From the NCBI GenBank assembly GCA_031266895.1, contig JAISAD010000076.1, positions 1 to 8,019 on the forward strand: a stretch of DNA of 8,019 nucleotides. The letters run 5' to 3'. The DNA is from Bacteroidales bacterium (GTDB lineage: Bacteria; Bacteroidota; Bacteroidia; Bacteroidales; WCHB1-69). Within the stretch, counting starts at the first letter, position 1. Every line of letters begins with the position of its first letter. Shown piece by piece: positions 1 through 5,949 of the stretch. Below the pieces are notes generated by a model that was given only the letters and a program-made list of their open reading frames with translations, was not told the origin of the DNA and did not search any database. Made by a program: the position numbers and the translations under genes.

Positions 1-1434
1 CGCCATCATCATCCCCAGCGTCATGTTGCCTGTGATGACCGCCTGCGCCGCAAAAAACGAAATGACAATGTTCTTGGTTTCGTTAATGAAAAAGGCGCCG
101 CTTTGCTGGTACTGGCTCAACGCTAATCCCTTTATGCTTATCTTAAACAGCCGCGCCTGTATCCGTTCCCACTCCCAGCGTTTTTGCCGTTCGCAGTTGT
201 TAAGTTTGATTTCCTGCATGCCGGTAATCATTTGGTAGAGGTTGCTCTGTTCGGCGGCGCCCTGCGCAAAACGCTTATAGTCCAAGTTGCGGCGGCGTTT
301 CAGGAACAGCACAATCCATAATACGTAGAGCGTGGAGGCGAGAAGGAACACCAGCAGCAGCGTGCTGTTATAAAAGGCCAGCACGCTCACAAATACCACG
401 AACGACACGAACGAGAACAGCGTGTTGAGCGTGGTAGAAGTTAAAAACGACTGTATGCGGCTGTGGTCGCCGATGCGCTGCATGAGGTCGCCAATCATTT
501 TGGTGTCGAAAAAGCCGATGGGCAACTTCATCAGCTTGATGAGAAAATCGGAGATGATAGAAATGTTGATGCGGGCGCTGATGTGCAGCAGTATCCACGA
601 GCGGATAAACTCCACCGCCGTTTGCGCCGCGAACAGCGTGAGCTGCGCAATGAGAATGAGCGTGACAAACGACAGGTTGTTGTTGTTGATACCATAATCG
701 ACAATGCTCTGCGTGAGGAACGGGAAAATGAGTTGCAGCAACGTACCCAACAACATCCCTAAAAACAGTTGTGTAATGAGTTTCCGGTAAGGGCGCAGGT
801 ATTTGAGGATAAACGCGAATTTCGTGCGGTCGGTTTGTTCGCCGTCCTGCGCGTAAAATTCCGGCGCAGGCTCCAGCAGCAGCGCAATGCCGGTGTCTTC
901 GCCATCTTTCCGCGACGACAGCCACCCGCTCAAAAATTCTTCGGCCTTGTAAGTAATAAGTCCGTGCGCAGGGTCGGCCACTTTCACCTTGCCCTCCGGG
1001 CGGTGAAAGGGTGAATGCGCTTCGCGCGGTGAAGCCGCTGCGCGGCTGGATAAAATAGATAAAATGGATGTTTTATCGTGCGCAGCACATTTATCTTTTT
1101 TATCGCGCGAAGCGCATTCATCTTGCCGCGAAGCGGCTTTCACCCTGCCTTTTTTTATTTCATGCACTACCACAAAATGCTTCTGTTTCCAGTGCACAAT
1201 GCACGGCAGGGGCACTTCGCACAGTTGCTCGAATGTAATTTTCACGCCGGTGGTGCGAAAGCCTATCTTCTCGGCAGCCTCGCTGATGCCCAATAACGAC
1301 ACTCCTTCGCGCGAAAGAAAGCAGCTGTTGCGCAAGCTCTCCAGCCGATAGTGCTTGCCATAATGTTTGGCAATCATCTGCAGGCAGGCGGGGCCGCAGT
1401 CCATGGCGTCGTGCTGGTGGGTGAAGGGAAACAT
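1..1434 (-). CDS. C39-peptidase ABC transporter (peptide exporter/leader peptidase), 3' end outside window
   Basis: 478 residues are visible; the frame stays open to the left edge, so the rest of the membrane domain and the whole ATPase domain are missing from the window. Residues 1-180 form a C39 cysteine peptidase: oxyanion Gln7, catalytic Cys13 in DCGPAC, catalytic His86 in KHFVVVH, and Asp154 in ADPAHG. Residues 205-478 are the ABC exporter membrane domain, with hydrophobic segments near 219-240, 256-275, 338-377 and 455-478. Family knowledge: such proteins cut double-glycine-type leaders inside the cell and export the core peptide. Its place as last visible gene of the RiPP operon makes the Cys-rich peptide at 5443-5673 the expected cargo. 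The start gives the C39 fold with normal spacing before Cys13; no Shine-Dalgarno is seen. Odd feature: residues 97-148 are an extra 52-residue block encoded by a palindromic repeat array between His86 and Asp154; the frame and all catalytic residues survive. Confidence 0.93.
   Translation of the reverse strand, partial: MFPFTHQHDAMDCGPACLQMIAKHYGKHYRLESLRNSCFLSREGVSLLGISEAAEKIGFRTTGVKITFEQLCEVPLPCIVHWKQKHFVVVHEIKKGRVKAASRQDECASRDKKDKCAAHDKTSILSILSSRAAASPREAHSPFHRPEGKVKVADPAHGLITYKAEEFLSGWLSSRKDGEDTGIALLLEPAPEFYAQDGEQTDRTKFAFILKYLRPYRKLITQLFLGMLLGTLLQLIFPFLTQSIVDYGINNNNLSFVTLILIAQLTLFAAQTAVEFIRSWILLHISARINISIISDFLIKLMKLPIGFFDTKMIGDLMQRIGDHSRIQSFLTSTTLNTLFSFVSFVVFVSVLAFYNSTLLLVFLLASTLYVLWIVLFLKRRRNLDYKRFAQGAAEQSNLYQMITGMQEIKLNNCERQKRWEWERIQARLFKISIKGLALSQYQQSGAFFINETKNIVISFFAAQAVITGNMTLGMMMA
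981..1149. repeat. Array of six mini-hairpins inserted in frame in the C39 domain
   Basis: Six perfect short palindromes with 3-nt loops lie at 991-1001 (GCCC/GGGC), 1017-1027 (GCGC/GCGC), 1034-1046 (GCCGC/GCGGC), 1078-1088 (GTGC/GCAC), 1105-1115 (GCGC/GCGC) and 1125-1137 (GCCGC/GCGGC). Spacers are AT-rich: GGTGAA or GATAAA after the first three, TTTATC or TTCATC around the last three, so the two halves face each other around a centre at about 1047-1077. Stems differ between units while remaining perfectly paired, which points to selection or copying of the palindrome rather than of one sequence. The array encodes residues 97-148 of the transporter. Confidence 0.9.
981..1149. repeat. 13-bp direct repeats flanking the array (981-993 and 1137-1149)
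   Basis: CTTTCACCTTGCC at 981-993 and CTTTCACCCTGCC at 1137-1149 match at 12 of 13 positions and are exactly 156 bp apart, i.e. 52 codons. One copy plus the array is therefore the inserted length, and its removal restores a normal C39 His-Asp spacing of 16 residues. They may be a target duplication or the result of recombination at a pre-existing GGTGAAAG, since GGTGAA also occurs inside the repeat units. Confidence 0.75.
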
Positions 1435-1448
1435 TGTTTAGTTACAGC

Positions 1449-1470
1449 GTTAAGAACTAAGAGTTAAGAA
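1449..1470. repeat. Short direct repeat GTTAAGAA x2 in transporter leader
   Basis: GTTAAGAA occurs at 1449-1456 and 1463-1470, separated by six bases, 15 bp upstream of the transporter start codon. No function is evident; it may be low-complexity intergenic sequence. Confidence 0.35.
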
Positions 1471-1480
1471 ATGAGGAAAT

Positions 1481-1499
1481 GCACTTCGCGCGGTGAAAG
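1481..1499. repeat. Solitary hairpin unit upstream of the transporter gene
   Basis: GCACTTCGCGC (1481-1491) followed by GGTGAAAG (1492-1499) matches the unit at 1017-1033 (GCGCTTCGCGC then GGTGAA) with one base change that weakens the stem. It is a single degraded copy of the same repeat family and would lie in the 5' untranslated region of the transporter mRNA. Confidence 0.7.
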
Positions 1500-1505
1500 T
1501 TGATG

Positions 1506-1513
1506 TAAAGATA
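1506..1513 (-). promoter_or_regulatory. Possible -7 box upstream of the transporter gene
   Basis: Read on the minus strand this is TATCTTTA, one base from the Bacteroidota consensus TAnnTTTG, and followed by ACATCAA. Nearly the same string (TATCTTTACATTCAA) precedes the DUF3244-like gene. No good -33 TTG is seen at the right distance. If real, it gives the transporter its own start site about 65 bp upstream of the ATG. Confidence 0.3.
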
Positions 1514-1549
1514 AAATTATTCATTTGCGGGCGAGTTACAGTATTTGTT

Positions 1550-2776
1550 TTATATACGGCACAAATCAGGTTGGCCAATCACCCGTTCGTAATTGGACGG
1601 CGAGGGACAAAGATATTGATAGAGGCAATCCGTACAAGGCGCTTTGTCGCGTGTGCGGCGCCAAGCGGTGTTTTCACTCATTTCTTTATTTATCAAATTC
1701 AATATGGAATCGGTTCTCACGTTTCCTAATTTAGCACTATTTACATTGGCATATACATCGCCGTTAGCCAAAACAGTTAATGAACCGAAAAAATGAGTAT
1801 TTAACTTTTGATGCGCAAAAATCTGACGGAACGACAAAGGTTTTGAGAAAATATCATCCCTTGTCATATATACCTGCTCTTCAAAAAAAGTCCGGTTGGC
1901 TTGCGTATAAACAGGACGCCACACATAGTTCGGAATCGCATACTTTTCGAGCATTTGCTCCGTTTGTTGATAATCTTCTTCGCCGGTAATAAAAAAATGC
2001 CAAGTGGTTTGTTCACCATTCAAACGATTTAGACATGTGCATAGCCATGTTTCGTCAATGGGCGGCGTAACCGGAACATCATATTTAAACCCTGAAAGGA
2101 GCCTTTCGGCATTGCCCGCATTGGCATAATGCACCCACAAGTGGGTATATTCTTTGAACGGCTGTAACAGGGTTTCCAATTCTTTGAAATACGCATACTC
2201 CGAAATATTGCCGCCAAATATATTCAACTTTCCAACAGGCGCATATTGTATTTGTGTAAGGATTTTTTGTAACGTCGACTTGCTTAAACTATGCGATTGC
2301 TTACGGTTGCTTGTGCAACACAAACCCTGGCGGAAGCAGGTTGTACACAAAGGGCATTGCACATCACACGTGTCATTTACATATATGTTTAACTCCTGCA
2401 GATATTGTAAAACGTTTTCTCCGCTGGAGCGTTCCCTGTCTTTTTGCAGTTTTTCGACGTCACGCTGCAAATTAAGTATGGGCATCAGTTGTATGGGTTT
2501 ATCTTGCTCCACTTCGGCTAAGCCGCCCATGTTTTTTTCGCAAAATTCCGCAAGAAAACTCCGGTAAGGTTCTTCGGCTAACTTTTTCCCTTCAAAACAT
2601 ACTGCACCCAAATTTTTCTTTTCGTGTAGCGATTGCAGCAAAACAATAATTTCTCCGGATGCACATTCTATACATGTTCCACTCTGGGTGTTGTACAACA
2701 AAGCGCGGCCTTCCTGTATGCGGCAATAAACATGCGAGGCAATATACAACCAATAATTTTTACCTGTGTTAAACAT
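1550..2776 (-). CDS. SPASM-domain radical SAM-like partner protein with PqqD-like N-terminus (GG-Bacteroidales system)
   Basis: 408 residues. Residues about 1-95 resemble a RiPP recognition element of PqqD type: an LLYNT strand turn near 27-30, then helices ending in a FCEKNMGGL stretch near 78-86. The middle resembles a radical SAM barrel: C137, C141 and C144 form a CX3CX2C motif, extended by C147, C153 and C154. The position of the usual GGEP holds FGGN (188-190), and the residue before the third Cys is Leu, not aromatic. The C-terminus is a reduced SPASM region: C381, C384, C390 and C406, while the strand GSLTVLANGDVYANVN (331-346) lacks the usual flanking Cys. This matches the tandem 'pseudo-rSAM' proteins known beside GG-Bacteroidales maturases (TIGR04150, number from memory). 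It starts 14 bp after the maturase stop. Likely role, by inference: presenting the precursor to the maturase. Whether it binds a catalytic cluster is open. Confidence 0.85.
   Translation of the reverse strand: MFNTGKNYWLYIASHVYCRIQEGRALLYNTQSGTCIECASGEIIVLLQSLHEKKNLGAVCFEGKKLAEEPYRSFLAEFCEKNMGGLAEVEQDKPIQLMPILNLQRDVEKLQKDRERSSGENVLQYLQELNIYVNDTCDVQCPLCTTCFRQGLCCTSNRKQSHSLSKSTLQKILTQIQYAPVGKLNIFGGNISEYAYFKELETLLQPFKEYTHLWVHYANAGNAERLLSGFKYDVPVTPPIDETWLCTCLNRLNGEQTTWHFFITGEEDYQQTEQMLEKYAIPNYVWRPVYTQANRTFFEEQVYMTRDDIFSKPLSFRQIFAHQKLNTHFFGSLTVLANGDVYANVNSAKLGNVRTDSILNLINKEMSENTAWRRTRDKAPCTDCLYQYLCPSPSNYERVIGQPDLCRI
1608..1637 (-). promoter_or_regulatory. Promoter-like pair inside the 3' end of the SPASM gene
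   Basis: On the minus strand TTG (1637-1635) is followed by 19 bases and TATCTTTG (1615-1608), a full match to the TAnnTTTG box with acceptable -33 spacing. It lies within codons for the terminal Cys motif of the upstream gene and points at the transporter, whose ATG is about 170 bp downstream. The bases are also constrained by coding, so chance remains possible. Confidence 0.35.
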
Positions 2777-2790
2777 ATTTGTAATGCGTT

Positions 2791-4026
2791 TTATTCTACT
2801 ATTACTTCTTCCATAATCCGGTAATAATCCTCCGGGTGCTTGCGTAAAAAATCCATTTGCGCTGCTTTGTATGCTTCAAAATCCTGTTTATTCATAAAAC
2901 CATAACATACAGGATTGCTTTCCAAATCAACCAAATTGAAAACACATTGAATACAAGCTCGTGTGTTATGGCATTTGCTGCATTGCCTTTCCATTTTGTC
3001 ATAATAGGCGTTGTATTTATCGGCGATGGCCTGCATGTCTAACTGTACACCGGCTTCCGACACCGAGCCCAAAGCAAATTGATGCCCGATGCGTTCACAA
3101 GGCAGAATTTTCCCATTTACCGTAACAAACATTTTTTTACCGAACGGCAAACAGGTTCCAGTAGGAATATGTTTTACAGCCGTTGAGTCGAATAATAAAT
3201 CTGTATAATCGCGGTAAGTAGAACCACCATATTGATGTAGAAATATAGCCACACTTTGATAGCTGCCTGTTTTCATAAACATATCCTGTTCTATGGCTTC
3301 GTAATGTTCGGACTGGTGCAGACTTTCACTGGAATTGCGGTAGGTTTGTTGGAATAATTCCACCTTGTCGGGCCGGATGCCCATGTTGTTGAGTTCGCCA
3401 ATACTGGGTGTTTTATTATACTTATCTTTTATAAACCGGTAAATTTCTTCTACCGAATTGCGGTTATGCAATACGGCATTAAAATCTACGTATTGTTCAA
3501 AATAATCAGGATATTTTTCGCGCAAAACATTCACATTTTTAATGACACGTGGAAATGCGGGATACCCTGCCTTATCTAGCCGGTATGAAGTATTATATTC
3601 GTTGCCGTCTAAACTAATCAATGTATTAAACCGGTGCTTCACTAAAAAGTCCATATCACGGTGGAGCAACAGCGCATTGGTAGTCATGGAAAAAGTAAAT
3701 GAACGGTGTGGGCAATCCAAGCGCTCCATATATCTTACAATAGTTTCAATAAACGGCATATTCAGCAGCGGCTCGCCCCCGTAGAAACTGATATATACAT
3801 TGCGTTTGGCGGAACTGTTTTGTTCCGAGTTCCACAATGCCGCTAAGTAATCTATCAATTTTAGCGCCGCATCCACACTCATCATCTTGTTTTCCCGCTT
3901 GTCGTAGTCATCGTAGAACTCGCCGTAGCCGCAGTATTTGCAACGCAAATTGCAGGCGTCGGTGACTTCAAAAGTGAGTTGATGGAGGTTGGAGAGTTGA
4001 TATATTATATTTTCCAATTTTATCAT
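2791..4026 (-). CDS. Radical SAM/SPASM peptide maturase
   Basis: 411 residues, a complete and canonical-looking enzyme. The radical SAM 4Fe-4S motif is C25, C29, C32 (ACNLRCKYC); the SAM-binding YGGEP is at 82-86. Strand motifs follow (SMTTNALLL, then TLISLDGNE). The SPASM ligands are C292, C310, C349, C352, C358, C361 and C374, enough for two auxiliary clusters. The barrel begins almost at the N-terminus, leaving no room for a peptide-binding domain, which fits the PqqD-like region being on the partner gene. Family knowledge: SPASM maturases make thioether or carbon-carbon links, or epimerise residues, in ribosomal peptides; which of these happens here cannot be read from the sequence. It is in one operon with the precursor (5443-5673), 20 bp after the protease-like gene and 14 bp before its SPASM partner. 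Confidence 0.93.
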   Translation of the reverse strand: MIKLENIIYQLSNLHQLTFEVTDACNLRCKYCGYGEFYDDYDKRENKMMSVDAALKLIDYLAALWNSEQNSSAKRNVYISFYGGEPLLNMPFIETIVRYMERLDCPHRSFTFSMTTNALLLHRDMDFLVKHRFNTLISLDGNEYNTSYRLDKAGYPAFPRVIKNVNVLREKYPDYFEQYVDFNAVLHNRNSVEEIYRFIKDKYNKTPSIGELNNMGIRPDKVELFQQTYRNSSESLHQSEHYEAIEQDMFMKTGSYQSVAIFLHQYGGSTYRDYTDLLFDSTAVKHIPTGTCLPFGKKMFVTVNGKILPCERIGHQFALGSVSEAGVQLDMQAIADKYNAYYDKMERQCSKCHNTRACIQCVFNLVDLESNPVCYGFMNKQDFEAYKAAQMDFLRKHPEDYYRIMEEVIVE

Positions 4027-4046
4027 AAAATTAGTATATTATTAAA

Positions 4047-5255
4047 TCATTTTCGAACACGCTGTAATAACAATGTATCTTTACCTCGTTTTACAACTAT
4101 GGATTGTTGCGATATATTGTCATTAGATATTTTCCGAATTTTTAATAAACTATCTCGCGATATATTCTGCACATATGTATTATCAATTTTTAATACAATG
4201 TCTCCTAAACGAATATCCGTTTTTATTATACTCGTAATTTTATTTGCGACAAAAAAATCGCTCGCAAGACAAATACCGGCAATTATCGATGTCGAATCAT
4301 TAAGGTAAAATAATTCTTTAGATAATGGGCGTACATAGATTTTATTAGTCATATAATCAAAATATAAATCATAATTGGAAAGTATTTCCATTCCTATTAA
4401 CAAGTCAAATATATGATATTCTTGCCCTTTATGCATTGTACAACCATGCATTAATGTGTTTTCGGATCCCATTTTTACTTTTTGAAAAAATAAATGTCTT
4501 TCCGACGATCTAATATTTTTATCTGCATAATTTTCTATAGCTTTAGTTCTTGAATTCTTAAACAATAAATTAGACGAATTAAAACCTAAATCTAATAATG
4601 TTGCCAATCTATGACAATGCGCTTGTCCTTGAGTATCAACAAACGTAATAGGGAATTGTATTATTTGTAATTTATTTTTTAGTTGATAATTATATTCTAT
4701 TGCTAATGTATCTATTTGAGTAGGAAATTCAATATAGTGCTCATTATTATTGATTTTAATAATGCCATTCGTGGCCAAGCATCTTAGTGGAATAATTCCA
4801 TCTATTTGTAGTTCGTTAAAATAATCATTATCAAAGACCTCTATAAAGTCTTTTATTTTCTCATTATTTATTGTATACCCTGATAAATTTGTATTTATAA
4901 ACACATGCTCTTCAATATGGTAGCAAATTTCACCTTGTGCTATATACGCTTTTTGTGCTGGGATTGTTAAAAAATGATTTACGGCAGTGATTTGCGGATA
5001 CTTTTTAAGATGTAGTATATCTGTATATTGCTTTATAAATTTTTCAGTCAACATAAGCTCTGTACATCCATTGTCTACAAAAAGAGTCGTGGAGATTTGA
5101 TTATTTAACTTTACTGTTATTGCGATCCTATTATCTATCAATTTAAATGGTATTTTAAATTCTTCGATATTAGAGGTATTATTGGATTCTTCATTTTTAA
5201 AACCAAAACAAAAAAAGCAAAAACAGAACAAAATACTACATGATATCTTTATCAT
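4047..5255 (-). CDS. Two-lobed aspartyl-protease-like protein with C-terminal PDZ domain, exported
   Basis: 402 residues from the chosen ATG at 5255, which puts a short basic N-terminus and a Cys/Phe-rich hydrophobic segment (residues 5-19) at the start, a signal peptide or anchor. An in-frame ATG at 5297 would add 14 residues in front of it. Lobe one (about 45-180) has DNG at 61-63 where retropepsin-like enzymes have DTG or DSG, and IDGIIPLRCL at 151-160. Lobe two (about 200-310) has DLG at 222-224 and LLIGMEIL at 285-292 followed by LYFDYMTNKIYV, the family's usual closing strands. Residues about 321-402 form a PDZ-like domain (GDIVLKIDN at 351-359). Both Asp are kept, but Thr/Ser is replaced by Asn and Leu, so activity is uncertain. 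It sits between precursor and maturase. The gene is very AT-rich compared with its neighbours (one sampled row 16/60 G+C), suggesting separate origin. Confidence 0.8.
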   Translation of the reverse strand: MIKISCSILFCFCFFCFGFKNEESNNTSNIEEFKIPFKLIDNRIAITVKLNNQISTTLFVDNGCTELMLTEKFIKQYTDILHLKKYPQITAVNHFLTIPAQKAYIAQGEICYHIEEHVFINTNLSGYTINNEKIKDFIEVFDNDYFNELQIDGIIPLRCLATNGIIKINNNEHYIEFPTQIDTLAIEYNYQLKNKLQIIQFPITFVDTQGQAHCHRLATLLDLGFNSSNLLFKNSRTKAIENYADKNIRSSERHLFFQKVKMGSENTLMHGCTMHKGQEYHIFDLLIGMEILSNYDLYFDYMTNKIYVRPLSKELFYLNDSTSIIAGICLASDFFVANKITSIIKTDIRLGDIVLKIDNTYVQNISRDSLLKIRKISNDNISQQSIVVKRGKDTLLLQRVRK

Positions 5256-5327
5256 AGTTACTACACGAAATTTATGTAAAATATTCTGTGTGACCATATT
5301 TCTATTTATAGAATTATATTTTAACTA

Positions 5328-5427
5328 AAAGAAAGTTTAATAAAAATTACAATTAGCAAATATTAATAGCGCCTATTGTTTTGCAAGATGCTACGTTACA
5401 AATATATAAATTTATTAAACTTTCTTT
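5328..5427. repeat. 100-bp element bounded by 17-bp perfect inverted repeats
   Basis: AAAGAAAGTTTAATAAA at 5328-5344 is the exact reverse complement of TTTATTAAACTTTCTTT at 5411-5427, enclosing 66 bp. It fills most of the gap between the peptide stop and the protease-like start. It could be a MITE-like remnant or a long AU stem in the operon mRNA that separates the highly needed peptide message from the enzymes. No clear target duplication is seen. A lone TATATTTG box (minus, 5406-5399) lies inside without a matching -33. Confidence 0.65.
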
Positions 5428-5442
5428 ATAAATACAATTTAT

Positions 5443-5673
5443 TTATTGTATTGCTCTGACACTCGTCCAAGCCACAGCTTGACATGTACTATTAAGACGA
5501 CCAGCATGATTAGCATTCATGTTATCATTAACAGAAGATCCGCCTTTTTGTCCTGCATAACAGCATCCACAAGAACATTGATATGAAACAGTTTGTCCAC
5601 TAGTTATAACAGTTGTCCCATCAGCCCCTCTAACTTGGAACATTTCCAAAGCATTTAATTTAATATTTTTCAT
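5443..5673 (-). CDS. RiPP precursor peptide, GG-Bacteroidales type
   Basis: 76 residues. The first 17 form a short double-glycine-type leader: KLNALEMFQVRGA fits the L..xEMxxVxG(G/A) pattern, predicting a C39 cut after Gly16-Ala17. The core has YQCSCGCCYAG (31-41; C33, C35, C37, C38) followed by GGSSVNDNMNANHAG (44-58), which matches the Cys-Gly then GGSS..DN..AN.AG.L pattern I know from precursors of the GG-Bacteroidales family (TIGR04149, number from memory). A fifth Cys (C64) and the tail TCQAVAWTSVRAIQ lie beyond the part that usually ends the peptide. It is the first gene of the operon that holds the protease-like, maturase, SPASM partner and exporter genes. The Cys residues are candidate thioether donors (inference). 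The leader is shorter than usual for the family, with Gly-Ala instead of Gly-Gly. Confidence 0.88.
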   Translation of the reverse strand: MKNIKLNALEMFQVRGADGTTVITSGQTVSYQCSCGCCYAGQKGGSSVNDNMNANHAGRLNSTCQAVAWTSVRAIQ

Positions 5674-5785
5674 AATCGTATTTTTTTTAATCGCCTACTT
5701 TTTCAATTTTTCTTTTCGGCGAAAGTTTTTTGCCTTTTGTTAGTTGTATTGTTTTCGTACAATGCGCTAAAATTAAAGAAAGCTA
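5674..5785 (-). promoter_or_regulatory. Leader and weak promoter candidate of the RiPP operon
   Basis: On the minus strand TAGCTTTC (5785-5778) differs from TAnnTTTG by the last base; no clean -33 TTG is present, so this is a weak call. It would give a leader of roughly 100 nt. That leader contains an inverted repeat TTGTA-N9-TACAA (5744-5762), a possible operator, and a small hairpin at 5712-5725. The A-rich stretch before the ATG is typical of the phylum. Confidence 0.25.
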
Positions 5786-5809
5786 CTTTAAAATCAGGTT
5801 CATAAACGC

Positions 5810-5845
5810 ACCTTTCCGTCCTGCGCTACGCAGGTGCTTGAAGGT
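5810..5845. repeat. Single imperfect hairpin between the RiPP operon and the small RNA
   Basis: CCTGCG-CTA-CGCAGG (5820-5834) is a perfect 6-bp stem with a 3-nt loop, and ACCTT (5810-5814) pairs again with AAGGT (5841-5845). The tiny loop and GC-rich stem resemble the units of the two arrays, although the spacers differ. It overlaps the -33 region of the plus-strand promoter. Confidence 0.55.
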
Positions 5846-5868
5846 AAATTAAAAATTACGTATCTTTG
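5838..5868 (+). promoter_or_regulatory. Bacteroidota-type promoter of the candidate small RNA
   Basis: TTG (5838-5840), 20-base spacer, TATCTTTG (5861-5868): a full match to the TAnnTTTG box with normal spacing. Transcription would begin near 5873-5875, exactly at the first hairpin of the downstream RNA. It diverges from the RiPP operon. Confidence 0.6.
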
Positions 5869-5873
5869 TCACA

Positions 5874-5949
5874 CTCTCCTTTTTCATTTAGGAGGGAATC
5901 CGGGGCGGGAAGTTTTCGTCTTAGAAATGAACAGCTTCCTGCCCTTTTT
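5874..5949 (+). ncRNA. Candidate 76-nt small RNA, two hairpins, unknown family
   Basis: Hairpin 1 pairs CTCTCCT (5874-5880) with AGGAGGG (5890-5896): seven pairs including one G-U, around a 9-nt loop. A short linker follows, then a strong terminator hairpin (5903-5944) and five T. The predicted start, two stems and terminator fit one compact transcript. No plausible reading frame or downstream plus-strand gene exists, since the next gene is convergent, so an mRNA leader is unlikely. Read-through would go antisense to the DUF3244-like gene. I do not recognise the RNA family. Confidence 0.5.
5903..5949 (+). terminator. Intrinsic terminator of the small RNA
   Basis: GGGCGGGAAG (5903-5912) pairs with CTTCCTGCCC (5935-5944): ten continuous pairs with one G-U, a loop of about 22 nt, and then TTTTT (5945-5949). 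The T-tract is only on the plus-strand side, which fixes the orientation. Confidence 0.65.

Noticed and set aside
368..925. 185-codon minus-strand frame inside the exporter gene
   Set aside because: Shifted frame of the exporter; His/Arg/Ala-rich low-complexity translation, while the exporter frame has full C39 and membrane-domain features.
991..1137. CRISPR array
   Set aside because: Repeats are 11-14 bp, variable in sequence, with spacers of only a few repeated bases and no cas genes; the stretch is also translated.
1064..1351. Plus-strand frames of 72-95 codons opposite the C39 domain
   Set aside because: Antisense shadows of a well-supported gene with no recognisable domain.
5256..5297. 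Upstream ATG at 5297 for the protease-like gene
   Set aside because: It adds 14 residues in front of a good signal peptide; not excluded, but the shorter form is more plausible.
5853..5891. 12-codon minus-strand frame beginning ATGAAAAAGGAG
   Set aside because: Too short, with no ribosome-site or family support; it lies antisense to the first hairpin of the small RNA.
5873..5946. Cobalamin riboswitch, suggested by GGGAATCCGG at 5895-5904
   Set aside because: The expected following core elements are absent, the RNA ends in a terminator after about 76 nt, and no downstream plus-strand gene exists.
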